From the NCBI RefSeq assembly GCF_030253575.1, contig NC_080561.1, positions 24,401,564 to 24,465,563 of the forward strand: a DNA stretch of 64,000 nt, given 5' to 3'. Position numbers and translations under genes: made by a program. This DNA comes from Rhododendron vialii (Eukaryota; Streptophyta; Magnoliopsida; Ericales; Ericaceae). The notes beneath the pieces are model-generated. The model did not search any database. It saw only the letters and a list, made by a program, of their open reading frames with translations, and had not been told where the DNA came from. This document shows positions 47,118 to 58,572 of the stretch, piece by piece (the first letter of the stretch is position 1; each line of letters starts with the position of its first letter).

Positions 47118-49614
47118 GCCTTAGGCACTCCACTGGGGGAACGACAATAGGGGTGAAACCATGTTGAAGTAGGGTTTTTGACTTTCTTCATTCTTTTCTT
47201 TTGTTTAGGTCTTCAGCATGGTGGACTCTCCCAGCTCCTGCTTGCCGAGGGTAGATCCTGACGCATATCTGGACCTCCAGGAGACTATCCGGAACCTCGG
47301 CAGAGGTTAACGGATGGGTAATGTGAGCTTTGACGAAAGCTCGAGCAACTTCGCTCGGCAGCACGAGCAGCCTGTCATCCCCGGCATCCACGTTCCCCTC
47401 CAATTGGACGACAGGGTTTCCAGGGATATCCTCTATGGCTAGGGGATATTCTCCAGACGAAGCCGCAGAGCCAATCCCATATGGCTCCGAACCAGAAGAG
47501 GCGGATCATGCCGAGCGCACGGCAGCTGGAGCCCAAGCTAGCACATCTACATCGGCGAAGGCTCCGCTGAACGCGCCCGATGCAGGAGGGGCAGGGGCTC
47601 TAACACGGCCGCTGAGGGATGTAAATGCCATTCCTCCCTTGCCAGGTTACCCTTGGACCAATGCCATACAGCCACTTCTATGGTGACGGCCTTGGGGGCT
47701 TCACAAAGGACTTTCAGGCGAAGTACGAAATTCCATATGACGTTCTAGTGGAGAAGGTGACCGGCGATAGAGTCACCTTCGATGTAGACTTCATCCTCCT
47801 CCACTATACACCATCACCAAGGGGGGTAAGGTTCCCAATGAGCCCCTTCCTTCGATACTTCCTGGAGACGTACAACCTCGCACCGATCCAGGTTTCGGTG
47901 AATAGCTGGCGCATCCTTTGCTCAGCGATGAAGTTGGCCGAGTTGAACAACCTGCCCTTCACCTTGGGGGGCTTGATGCTAATGTACGTGGTATCGAGGA
48001 ACCCAACGTACGACAAATACTACCTAACCAAGCGGCAATGGTTCGACCACCTAGTGAACCACCTCTATGACATCGAGAAATGGGGAAACGTCCTAGTGAG
48101 GGTGTCAGGGAACTTCGAATGGGGCCCAATAAACCCACTCCTTGACTTTCCCTTCCCCACTAGGACTGGCACGAGTAGAGAGGCCCTACAGCATCCCTCG
48201 AGTGTGAGGGTTCCCCGGCAGCGAGGACGCCCCCGGTATTGTTTATACCTTTATGTTTTCTTTTATACTTTATAAACATTGCACCGTACAAACACCTTTC
48301 TTCTGTGTGTAGATTGCTCCGCACCGAACAAGGGACTCCTCGTCACCGGCAGGTGGTCAAACTTGATCGCTCCCCTTCGGTATGCCAATCGGGACGCACT
48401 GACCCTGCTCGACTATGAACCCACATACCATAGATTGATGGTAAGGAAGGTTGTGGATCTTGCCAGTATCGCCGGGCGTCGAGCAGGCACTCTGGGATCA
48501 GTACACTGCCCAAGACCTCTCCACCTCCAATCTGCCTGCCAGACAGCAGCAGCCTGACCAAAATTCGGTAGAGCGGCTAGAGCAGCAAGTTCTGCCCCCT
48601 GCCACCATCAGCACCCAGCCGCTCTGCTCTAGCTGCCGAAGGCCGAGTAGCACAGCTGGCGAGGGGGCAGAACAAAGGGCTGAGAAGAAGGCCAAGACCA
48701 CTGAAGACGAGGTGGAGATCACCGAGGTAATCCATGCCACGAACTATACCACCGAACCAGAAGGGTCCCCGGCGCTCTTCAAGCCAAATTTTGAGTGCCC
48801 AGATGGGCACGTGATAACTGCCAACGACAGCCTAGTGGATAACACGCTCCTGGCCATAACCCTTCTCAAGGAGGTGGCCCTTTCCAAAGACATGGAAAAT
48901 TTGCAGGAGGGGAAGGCCCCCAGCATGGCCGAGTTGTGCCTCTTCATCGCAAAGGTATATCTCACTTTGTTACATGAGAATTTCTTTTCCAAATGCTAAC
49001 CCTTTCTCCTATTACAGGCCGGGTAGTGTGCCAGCCGAGCCTACAGCGATATGGACTCTCTCCTCGAGACAAGTATATCTCTCAGGGGGGAGCTAAAGAT
49101 CAAGAGGGAAGAGGCGAAGGCGGCCGCCGATGAGATCTCCAAGCTGAAGGCATCCGTTGCGAAAGCGACGGAAGGGCTGGAGGAGAGGGACTAGTTGCTG
49201 ACTGAGGTCTAGAACCTCAAGGCAGAGCTGGACTGGCTGCTAGAGGAGAAGAAGCGCACAGAGGAAGAGTTGCCGAAGCTGCTGGAAGAGGCCGGCGATG
49301 CCGCATTCAATGAGGCTGAGGAGCAGTATAAGTAGCATGTGGAGGGCCTGGTCAAGAATGCCTTCAAGGAGGGGGAGCTGAGCCGGATTGAGGAGGCCCG
49401 CAACAACTCTTTCCTCCTTGGGTACCAGGTCGGGCTTGATTACACCAAGGTTCCAAAGGTTGACCACCGAAGAGAGCCTCCAATGGTGCCCCTCTGTGCA
49501 ACTTCCGAGCCACATGCTCCCTTCCCAGCAGCTAGACTCCACCGTCGGAGCTTAGGTCTTCTGTATTTTCCTTTTTGTTTCTCTTTTTTTGTATTTGGGG
49601 CCGTCAAAAAATAG

Positions 49615-50017
49615 TTTCCCATTGCCGAGCCCCAGTGATTGTAAATATTGGATGGTGAATGAATGAATGAAATTTTACTTCCATTTCATTTGTGGTTTCC
49701 GCACTTCATGCATACGTTAGCCCATGTATTACACTTCATGCACATGCTTCGAAATAGTTTTAGCCCCAACTTTTGCCGTACCCAGCCCTTACATTGGCAA
49801 ACACCTACCACAGCGGCGTAAGGGTCTACCAAAGCAAAAGTAGAGGCAAAAGCTGGGCATGCCCCCTTCAGGATATGGCATGTCCCATTCTGCCGAACAA
49901 GAATTAATCGAGCGTGCCCAATGCCCTTTAGGTCATAAACAGGGACTTTGAGCACAAGAATCCTACCGAGGGTAACAAGCCAATTGTGAAAAAACAAAGA
50001 ATTGTCAAACAAGAACT
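49615..50017. other. Spacer between integrase end and antisense ORF end
   Basis: The 3' ends of the two convergent genes face each other here. ORFs in this part look like chance frames. Candidate poly(A) signals AATAAA are not obvious. Confidence 0.5.
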
Positions 50018-51080
50018 TTATTGAAAAGGAAGAGTTGCATAAGGCGTTACACAAGTAGCCGAGAGCATAAAAGGAAAAGAAAAAATTAAGCCCAAAACTT
50101 CCGAAGCAGCTGCGCATTCCAAATGGTTCGGCATAGCTGTGCAATCCATTTCGGAAAGTTCATAAGAACCATAACCCACTTTCTTAACAACCTGGAATGG
50201 GCCCTTCCACTTGGGCATGAATTTCTTTAAGTCTTTCTTCTGGACCACCTGCCAAAGGACAAGATCGTCCATGTTGAAAGGCCGGGTCCGCACATTCTTG
50301 TTATAGCCCCGGGCCAACTGCTGCTGATAGGCCGCGTACTTGACGTGGGCGTTGTCTCGAAGGTCATCAATACGATCTGCCTTGGCAACCAACATGGCAT
50401 CATTCATCGGGACGTCGAAAGTAGTAGTTTGAGCTATGGGGCGAGTAACCGCCATCGGGAGCACGGCCTCAACGCCGAACGCCATAAAGTAAGGGGTTCG
50501 ACTGGTACCACGCCGTGGGGTGGTGCGATAGCCCCAGAGCACATCAGGCATCTTGGCCGCCCACTTGCTACGCTTATTGGTAAGTCAGCGTTTCAGTCCG
50601 GCGGAAATGGCCTTGTCGACAGCTTCAGCTTGCCCATTCCCCTAAGGATATGAAATAGAGGCCGTCTTCATCTGAATATTGCTTTTATTATAAAGGGCTT
50701 GGATGGCGTTAGCCACAAATTGGGTGCCATTGTTAGACACGATGGCATATGGCACACCGAAACGAGTGAAGATTTGCTTCCAAAGAAAGCTCTCGACGTC
50801 GACAGTCGTGATTGTGATGAGCACCTTGGCCTCCACCCACTTGGTATAGTAATCAGTAGCAGTAATGATGTGCATGAAACTGCCGGGGGCTTTAGGAAAC
50901 TTTCCAATGATGTTAAACCCCCCATTGGGTGAAGGGCCAAGGGCTGGAGACCGGTTGTAGGTGTAAGGTCGGTTGGTGGAGAAGTGGAGAGTGTTTTTGG
51001 CACGGCTCGCACCGATAGCAGAGTGTACCATCTTCTTCCACCAGTAACCTTGAGAAAGGGCCTGGTCGGCCAAGGATCAG
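50018..51080 (-). pseudogene. pol: Integrase of Tat element
   Basis: The core is read in two blocks. The first gives GGFNIIGKFPKAPGSF, the first catalytic Asp (ATDYYTKWVEA), and IVSNNGTQFV where the usual second Asp is Asn. The second block (50551-50018) gives MPDVLWGYRTTPRRGTSRTPYF, the conserved C-terminal part of Ty3 integrases, then FMPKWKGPFQVVKKVGYGSYEL. A stop lies near 50642 between them. The Asp-to-Asn change would abolish strand transfer. Confidence 0.88.
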
Positions 51081-51559
51081 CCGCCGGTATGGCAGCCAGC
51101 ACTCCCACCATGGAGTTCTTCAAGGATATGCCTGGCACTTCCTGCTCATGAACCACACGAAGGTCGAGACCCGTGTAAGATCGAAGGTACAAAGCGCCAG
51201 AGGGATCGAGGAAAAAGGAGGCGGATTGGCAGCTCATCTTGTGAGCCTCATTGCGATCAATAGGAAGGGTGGCATGCTTCAAGTAAGAGATTAGAGGATC
51301 CATCGAGCTTGGCGCCAAATGGATGTCCATGACTTCCCTTAGGCATGGCTCAAAGCTCGGTGAAGGAACCTCACCAAGGACTATTGTTCGATTGTCATCA
51401 TACGCGTAATAGATGGCTCCGAGGCTAGCCAGAGCATCGGTGTGCAAGTTAAGATCCCTGCCAACATGATCAAAAAACACATTTTGAAGCGAACCGGTCA
51501 AAGCAATAACCTGGCTCCTGTACTTATTCATGTGCGCATCCATGGCTTCATGATCGTTG

Positions 51560-52590
51560 TTGAACTGGTTTACAAGCTAAGAGTCACGGTAGACCTGAAC
51601 TTCTTCGGCTCCCATATGCCGGGCTAGTCTAAGCCCAACGATTAAGGCTTCGTACTCGGCTTCATTGTTGGTAGTGGGGAAGCCAATGCTGAGGGCATGC
51701 TCATGCATCGTTCCGTTTGCTGATACCAACACTAACCTGACGTCGGCCTCTCGATTGTTAGACACACCGTCGATGTGAAGACGCCAGGTGTGGCCAATAA
51801 AAATCTTTGCTCGTTAAGGGGGGATGGGGCGCTTAGTGATAAATTCAGTGTGCGTTGGGTGGCTCGACCGAGACCGAGAGCTAGCGCGGCTGAATCATCA
51901 ATCTGCGTGGATTCACCCCCCCCGCCTTCATTTAGGACTAGGCCGGGAGAGAGCTCGACGACAAAATCTGCCAGCACTTGTCCGTTGATCGCCGTTCGGG
52001 GTTGGTATCGAATATCGAAATTAGCCAACTCGATGGACCATTTGCAAAGCCGGTTTGATAAGTCCGCCTTCCGGAGGACGGTCTTCAACAGATACTCGGT
52101 GATGACCACAATGGTGAAGCTTTGGAAGTATGGCAAGAGCTTCCTCTTCACCGTGACCAACGCGAGTGCCAATTTCTCAATTGGCATGTAGCGAGTTTCG
52201 GCAGGCAATAGAGTTTTGCTGATGTAATAAATTGGCTGCTAGTTATTGCCATGCTCGGTGCCCTCTTGCCAAACCAACACTGCACTCGTGGCATGTTCAG
52301 ATACGGCGACGCGGCGATGTAGAGGTAGAGCTCTTCCTCTTCCTTCAGCACAACGAGTAAGGGTGCTCGGGATAAGCAAACTTTTAGCTCGACGAGAGCG
52401 TGATCACACTCCACTGACCAGTGAAAGCTTCTCCGGCTATTACCCATAATTGATTGAAAAAAAGGGTGGCAGATATCCGAAGACTTGCTAATAAAACGGT
52501 TAAGGGCAGCTGCCATGCCGGCGAGACGCTGGACTTCTTTCACTGTGGCTGGAGCCCTGAGATCTTAGATGGCTTTGATCTGGCTTGGGT
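51560..52590 (-). pseudogene. pol: RNase H and second (archaeal-type) RNase H of Tat element
   Basis: After the MITE, on -, the RT connection continues (VKEVQRLAGMAAALNRFISK, FHWSVECDHALVELK), then the canonical RNase H (YMPIEKLALALVTVKRKLLPYF, LCKWSIELANFDIRYQPRTA), NGQVLADFVVEL, and a second RNase H (LVLVSANGTMHEHALSIGF, TNNEAEYEALIVGLRLA). Two RNases H in tandem are characteristic of the Tat lineage. Frames are broken in several places. Confidence 0.85.
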
Positions 52591-53239
52591 CGGTAGGGCT
52601 GTAAATGAACTGAGCCATTCGCGAACTGTTCGAGGCTCGACTCGGCAAGAGCTCGTTCGAGTTCAATTGTCTGCTAAACGAACTGAACCTGAACCTCAAT
52701 TCTTGGCTCGTTCCGTAAATGAGCCAAACCTGAGCCTAATGGTAATCGGCTCGGTTAGGTTCGCGAACCTATACTTAAATTTAATTAATAAATCAATAGG
52801 GGTCTATTTGTAATTGTAAAAAAATTTAAGGTTGTATATATAATTCAATACTGATTTTTCTCCCAAATTCTATATGATCAATGAGAGAGTATGGGTTCGT
52901 TTGAGTTTAATGAGCCAAGCTGAGCCGAACCAAACCTGAGTCTTGATGAGCTCAATTCGAGCTTAGATTCGGCTCAGCTCGATTCATTTGAGTTTAACGA
53001 GCCAAACTCGAGCCAAGATGTTCAAATTTGAATCGAACCCGAGCCGAACTCGAGCCAGACTATTACCTTAACGAACCCAACCAAGCCGAACCTAAGCCTT
53101 GAAAAATTTTAACGAGCCGAACTCGAGCCAAGTTGTTCAGGCTCGAATCGAACTCGAGCCGAACTCATACCTTAACGAACCCGAGCCAAACTTAACAGGG
53201 TTCGGCTCGATTCAATTCGTTTACAGCCCTATGGGTCGG
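52586..53239. mobile_element. hAT-type MITE, 638 bp, TGGGTCGG target duplication
   Basis: TGGGTCGG flanks both sides (52586-52593, 53232-53239). Ends are TAGGGCTGTAAATGAAC and GTTTACAGCCCTA. The interior is full of GAGCCGAAC / GTTCGGCTC-type repeats in both orientations. It splits the RT gene of the Tat element between the GIEADP and Q-KAI parts. Confidence 0.94.
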
Positions 53240-54345
53240 CTTCAATCCCTCGATGCGTGACCAAATGGCCAAGGAACTTGCCGAACAAAACACCAAATGC
53301 ACATTTCTTGGCATTAAGCTTCAAGCCAGACCTTTTCAGCACGTCGAATATTTCGCCGAGGTGGAGGAGATGGTCGGCTGCATTCTTGCGCTTAGCAACC
53401 ATATCTTCGATATATGCCTCCATTATCCAGCCAAGCAATCCTTTGAACAGCATGGCTATTATACGTTGAAACGTGGCCCCGACGTTCTTCAACCCAAAAG
53501 GCATCACCAGGTAACAATAAGTGCCATTGGAGGTTATGAAGGCTGTCTTCTCCTGGTCCTTCTCATCCATGGCGATTTGGGGATAGCCCCGGTAAGCATC
53601 CATGAAGCTCAATCGCGCGTATCCAGCTTTGGCATCCACCAACTGGTTGATCCATGGACAAGGAAAACAGTCCTTGGGCCACGCGTTGTTTAGGTCGGTG
53701 AAATTGATGCATACCCACCATTTGCCATTTTTCTTCCAGATTTGCCAACCCAGTTGGATACTGAACCTCATGGATTGCTTCGGCATCCAAAAGGCGTTCA
53801 ACCTCTTCATTCAAAGCGTCAGCGTGAGTCGAGGAGGCTCAGCACGGCTTCTGAACGATTGGCCTCCTGCCCGGATCAACATTCAACGAATGCTTTCACA
53901 TCAGGGCTCACGCCCGGCATCTCGTACGGGGTCTAGGCAAACACTTCTATATTATCCTTGAGGAACTGGACTAACTGATCGCGCTCGGCTTCATCGAGTT
54001 CCGAGCCAACCAAAAATTACTGAGTCCCATCCCCATCGATTGGTATTCGAACCAGATCTTCCACGGCTCTATCACAAGTCGGTTTGCCAATTTTATCTGG
54101 TCTTGAAGTTTTCCTTGATGGCATTGTCGGGCTCTACTTCGTCTAACAATACGGGGACCTCAATCCACTAGACTTCCTTTGCCTTGCCTTTTTAGCAAAC
54201 GGAATTAACAAAGCATTTTTTGAAAGCCATTTGATCTCCCTTAATGGTTTCCTGCCGACCAAACTCGCCGATGAATCAAACACATTGGTGGAGGGTAGAT
54301 GTGACAGCCTTCATGCCGTGCAACCAATTGTAGCCAAGAATGGCA
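53240..54345 (-). pseudogene. pol: Reverse transcriptase of Tat element, 5' part
   Basis: Blocks on - give NEEVERLLDAEAIHEVQYPT, KKNGKWWVCINFTDLNNAWPKD, SFMDAYRGYPQIAMDEKDQEKTAF, YLVMPFGLKNVGATFQR and CAFGVLFGKFLGHLVTHRGIE. The catalytic box reads EAYIEDMV, with Glu replacing the first of the two Asp (YIDDM normally). Frameshifts occur near 53760 and in the linker 53815-54345. It is inactive. Confidence 0.9.
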
Positions 54346-54777
54346 TTATAGGGGCTCGGCGAGTTGACCGCAATAAACTCCACTTCGAGCTACACCGAAC
54401 CGGCAAAAATCGGGAATACTATCTTGCCAATCGGGTAGACTGGAATCCCAATAAAACCAACTAGAGGGGCGTCCATCGGAGACAATTGATCCTTGGAGAG
54501 GCGAAGGGCCTTGAAACGCTGAGTAATACAGAATCTCCGTTGAGCTGCCTTGGTCAACCAACACTCGTCGGACCAACTTCCATTGGAAGGGTATTGAGAG
54601 GACCAAAGAGTAATTGTGGGGAAAAGACACCCCATCCATGTCCTGCTCGGAGAACGTGATCTCCCACGAGTGATGAGCATCTATCTTGCGTTTCATAGAT
54701 GGCTGTATCACCATCATCTCATAAGTAGAAGGCCGATAAACCTCATTGTGGAGCTCATTGGCCCGGTTTTGACCCAT
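54346..54777 (-). pseudogene. pol: Protease region of Tat element
   Basis: ITFSEQDMDGVSFPH then VRRVLVDQGSSTEILY, the Tat-type retropepsin box (normally D-x-GSS). The downstream frame decays after SAFQ. It follows gag with a short overlap in frames. Confidence 0.82.
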
Positions 54778-55780
54778 TGGGCCATGTATGCAAGTACAAC
54801 ACCGTCTAGGACCCTGGCCCGCGCTTGGACCCCTGCGTCTGGTGACTTGGTTTGGTCAATCCACCAATCCATCCTTCCTTGCTGTACAAGCTCTTCAAGA
54901 TAGAGCTTATACGGCTGACACGCCGTCGTATAATGCCCCTGTTCATTGTAGAATGAGCAGAACACTCGTTGATTTGGCTCGCGCCCATCCGCAGTCCTTA
55001 GTTTTTCCACTGCTCTTGTTGGCCATTGGAATCTGGGCAATCGTCTACACTCGCGGAGCATACGAAAAATGGGCTCTTTGAAGTAGGTGGTAATGGCAAG
55101 ATGATCCCGTCCATCGCTCGGTGGTCTGTCCCACATCTTGTCGCCTCCCCTATTGTCGCCAATGCCGATGCCTTCCTTTCGGCAACAGTGTTGACTTGCT
55201 TCTTTATTTCTTTCGCCACCGGTTTAGCCGAGTCGGCAACCTCCGCAGCACCGGAGCCCCTGATATATTCCTAGAGCTCAATATAACGGGCAACGGTGTG
55301 CATAAGGTCTGACATGTCGCTCAGCAGCCGGTGCATCAACTCTTTGGAGAGATCCGAGGACCGATCCAGACCGCGTTTAAAACACGTAGCATCGGTTTTT
55401 TGGTCATAACTTTCAACCAAGTTGTAGACATTGTAGAAGCATTCGGAGTAGTCCTTCAAGGATTTGCCGACCTTCCGCCATAAATCCGTCAATGCTTCAA
55501 TTGTCTTCAGCCGCCGATTGCTCGCTACAAACTAGGCCGTGACACAAACGCTCCAATTCCCCAAAACTATTGATAGATCCTGGTTTAAGCTGGGTGTACC
55601 ACAACATGGCAGCGTCAGGTAGGCTTAGGGAGAACGTTCGGGCACATCATGGCCTCGCTGAGTCCACAAAGAGCTGACATCAACCTGAATTGTTGAACGT
55701 GGGTCAGTGTGTCCGACTTGGGATTGTAGGTATTAAACTTTGGGACCTTGAAGTTAGAAGGGGGAACTTCCTCTACGATA

Positions 55781-56723
55781 GCCCGGGACAGTGTTTTAAA
55801 TGGCGAAAGGTGCACCGAGGCGCAACGGTCCCCTAGGGCTTTAGCGCAAGGCGCAGCGCATGATTTATTGACGCGAAGCGCGAAAAAAAAAATCTTTGCA
55901 ATGAGGCAAGTTTTATTAGAACAAGTTTTCAACACAAACAAATACTTGTAAAACTTTCAAATGTCATAAAACATAACATGTCAATGGTTAAACGAAAGTA
56001 CCAAACACTAAACATAACATATCATCCATGAAAAGCTAACATAATAATGTTTAGTCTAGAGACATAACAAAAGGATTAAAGGCAATAATTGTGTGGATCA
56101 ACCTTTTCGCAATACTTCCAACCAGGGTCCTTTTTACTAGAAATTTCAAATGTCATCTTCAATTAACAAGTACAAATAAATACAACAAACTAAACAAAGA
56201 CTTTAAACGGAGCAGGAAAAAAAAAACAGCAGGTGAGTGTCACTATGTGAATGTGACTGGGAACACGTGGGTCGGTTCGTCGGTGGAAAATAGAAAGAAG
56301 AAGAAGAAGAAAAAGAAGAAGAATTTAGACGGCGAGAGGAAGAGGACGAGGAAGAAGAAGAAGTGAGACGGTGAGAGGAGGAGGAAGAAGAAGAAGACTA
56401 CGACGTTACCTAAAGTCTGGACAGACGATGATCAACGAGGGAGAAGAAGCAGCGTCCTGGAGTCCTAGTCTGAATCGTCTGAAGAAGAGGCTGCTCGATC
56501 TGAAGAATAGGGTTGAGATCGATTTAAAGGTAGAAATTATTCAGTGCATCGCATCCTCCGGCAAGGTGTGAGATCGTTTTTTACTCCAACAAAAAAAAAG
56601 CGCGCGCCTCAGCGCCTTTCATGCGCCTTTGGGTTCCGCGCTATAGCCCACATTCTCGAAGCGCAATCCTTGCACTACGCTGCGCCTCGCGCTTCACGCG
56701 CTTTTTAAAACACTGGCCCGGGA
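55781..56723. mobile_element. Non-autonomous hAT element, 927 bp, GCCCGGGA target duplication
   Basis: GCCCGGGA flanks both sides (55781-55788, 56716-56723). Ends CAGTGTTTTAAATGGCG and CTTTTTAAAACACTG. Subterminal DNA is rich in GGCGC / GCGCC words, similar in style to the larger hAT at 43447. A GAA repeat cluster (56297-56395) gives artefact ORFs. Confidence 0.94.
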
Positions 56724-57146
56724 GAAGGGCAATCCCAGCTTTTCAGTTGTGGTCATAGTCATGACCTGAGGGTTCGGCGGAATGGCTGTCGACGGTGCAA
56801 CATACTTCTCGGGGATGGCACCCCTCGAACGCTTATCGCAGAGCGGAATCCAGGGTCCTCGACCGCCGACACTCTGCTCAGGTGAATGCTGTCTCTTGGC
56901 CCCTAATGTGCTATTGTGCCACCCAGTAGGTGGTTCTCTCACGGGTCCGGGTGTTTATCACTGTCAAGGCTCCGCCACCGCTGTTGACATCGCATCGTTC
57001 CTTCGGGAGCAGCCCCAGTCTATCCTTCTTGTGCCCTTGGGACGGCCCCGCGGAATGCCTTGGTGAGTGCTGTCGGGAATAACCTGCAGAGCACCCCGGC
57101 GAACGCTGTTGGGAATGACGCGCAAAGTGCCCCAGCGAACAATGTT

Positions 57147-57931
57147 GGGAATGAGTTGCCACTCTTTTCCCACGGTCTTCATTCCACCGTTCTCTAGACC
57201 TGGGTGTGTAACGATCATCCCGACAGTCTTGAGACCCAGTGTGATGGTTGTCTTGGGAATTTTATGCAACATTCATCCTATCGCCTGTCCAGCCAGCCAC
57301 CTTGATCGCTATTCGACCTTCATGGGATCCTCTCATCCGAGCACTCGAGACCGTGGTGCTTGTCTCGGGTAGTAGTTTTTCAATCAATTAAGGGTAATAG
57401 CCGGAGAAGTTTTCACTGGTCAGCGGAGTGCGATCACGCTCTCGCCGAGCTGAAAGTTAGCTTGTCCCGAGCCCCCTTATCGTGCCTAAGGAAGAGGAAG
57501 AGCTCTACTCTACCTCATAGTATCCGAACATGCCACGAGTGCAATGTTGGTTCAGCAAGAGGGCACCGAGCATGGCAATAACCTATAGCCAATTTATTAC
57601 ATCAGCAAGACTCTATTGCCCGCCGAAACCCGCAACATGCCAATCGAGAAATTGGCACTCGTGTTGGTCACGGCAAAGAGGAAGCTCTTACCATACTTCC
57701 AAAGCTGTTGGGAATGAGTTGCCACTCCTTTCCTACGGTCTTCATTCCACCGGTCTCTAGACCTGGGTGCGTAACGATCATCCCGGCGGTTTTGAGACCC
57801 AGTGTGATGGTTGTCTTGGGAATTTTATGCAACATTCCTCATGTCGCCTGTCCGAGCCACCTCGATCGTTGTTCACACCTCATGGGATCTTCTCGTCCGA
57901 GCACTCGAGACCATGGCACTTATCTCGGGTT
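57147..57931. repeat. Direct duplication flanking an inverted RNase H fragment
   Basis: 57147-57370 and 57706-57931 are near-identical gag segments in the same orientation (TTGGGAATGAGTTGCCACTC start). Between them 57371-57705 matches pol 52118-52460 in opposite orientation (AGGGTAATAGCCGGAGAAG; ACATGCCAATCGAGAAATTG). This is an internal rearrangement, not a gene. Confidence 0.88.
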
Positions 57932-58552
57932 GTGGTGTTTGGCGAGTGCGGCCATCGTCGGACGATCCATTACGAGAAGCCATTCGGTGTCTGGACTACA
58001 GATGAATGCGTCCATGGGCATTAAGGTGACACAGTGGGCCGCGCCTTGTAAAGGCAGAAGCCCTAGCAGTGTCGACCGTCTAGAACGGATGGTCCACATT
58101 CCTCCTTCGGCGCCGTTCCCTAGACCTAGAAACGAGAGGTGCCCCTGGTGCTCTTGTAGCTCTTGCACCTGCGTCCTTAAACGCAATAACTCCTCTGCCA
58201 TAGTCACTGGGAGCTCTCACGAAGGAGGTGGCATAGGGTTAAGGCTACCCATCGTGCAATTGACCCTGTTGATGTGGAACGAAGCCGCTACTGCAACAAG
58301 GTTACTCATCCCAGCAATAGTTGACCCCACCATAATGGACCCATCGGGTCCCCTAGCAAGAGTGCCCACAAGCCCCAGATATGCCCGCACTTGCTGAGTT
58401 GTTAGAGAGGCTTGGTGAGCTTGGGAGTTCGGAACAAAGTGCGGGAGACCAAAAAGTCATCCGTCCACACCAGTCATCTTTGAACGAGGTAAGGAGAGAG
58501 GGAGAAAGGAAACGAGGAGAAAGAGTTCACCACAAGATCTAAGTCAAGTTGC

Positions 58553-58571
58553 TCCCCAGCAGAGTCGCCAA
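58553..58571 (-). other. Primer binding site of Tat element
   Basis: On -, just after the LTR end (..CACCACA) comes ATTGGCGACTCTGCTGGGG, a TGGCGAC-type PBS seen in large Tat-lineage elements, unlike the tRNA-Met site of the other two gypsy elements. Confidence 0.7.
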
Positions 58572-58572
58572 T

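Larger units (their letters stand above)
43312..49611 (+). pseudogene. Antisense ORF protein (putative gypsy-type transposon domain), broken
   Basis: Exon pieces: 43312-43425 (MAVLTHMPAVDPQS), then after the hAT insertion an acceptor at about 47210 and frames to 48240. The recognisable domain is at 47690-48170 (FQAKYEIPYDVLVEKV, MSPFLRYFLETYNLAP, PFTLGGLMLMYVV). After an intron (about 48235-48312) comes a charged segment, then at 48451-48955 IHATNYTTEPEGSPALF, and after another intron (48955-49018) a Lys/Glu coiled coil ending PFPAARLHRRSL. Stops at 47299, 47440, 49025 and 49193 and frame changes disable it. Function is unknown; this domain is typical of Tat-lineage antisense ORFs. Confidence 0.82.
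54714..58500 (-). pseudogene. gag: gag of Tat element, broken and rearranged
   Basis: Recognisable gag pieces on -: near 55640-55780 PPSNFKVPKFNTYNPKSD, LTHVQQFRLMSALCGLSEAMMC; 55492-55271 SLKDYSECFYNVYNLVE; 55010-54880 KLRTADGREPNQRVFCSFYNEQGHYTTAC, a zinc-knuckle-like end as in Tat gag. An N-terminal coiled coil (EELLRLRTQVQELQEH) lies at about 58200. A hAT element (55789-56715) and an inverted RNase H fragment with flanking duplication (57147-57931) interrupt it. Confidence 0.8.

Noticed and set aside
56091..56571. Lys/Arg-rich ORFs on +
   Set aside because: They translate a GAA/GGA repeat cluster in the 927-bp hAT element.
57360..58397. ORFs on + within gag
   Set aside because: Partly the inverted RNase H fragment, otherwise antisense of gag; no start, promoter or domain of their own.
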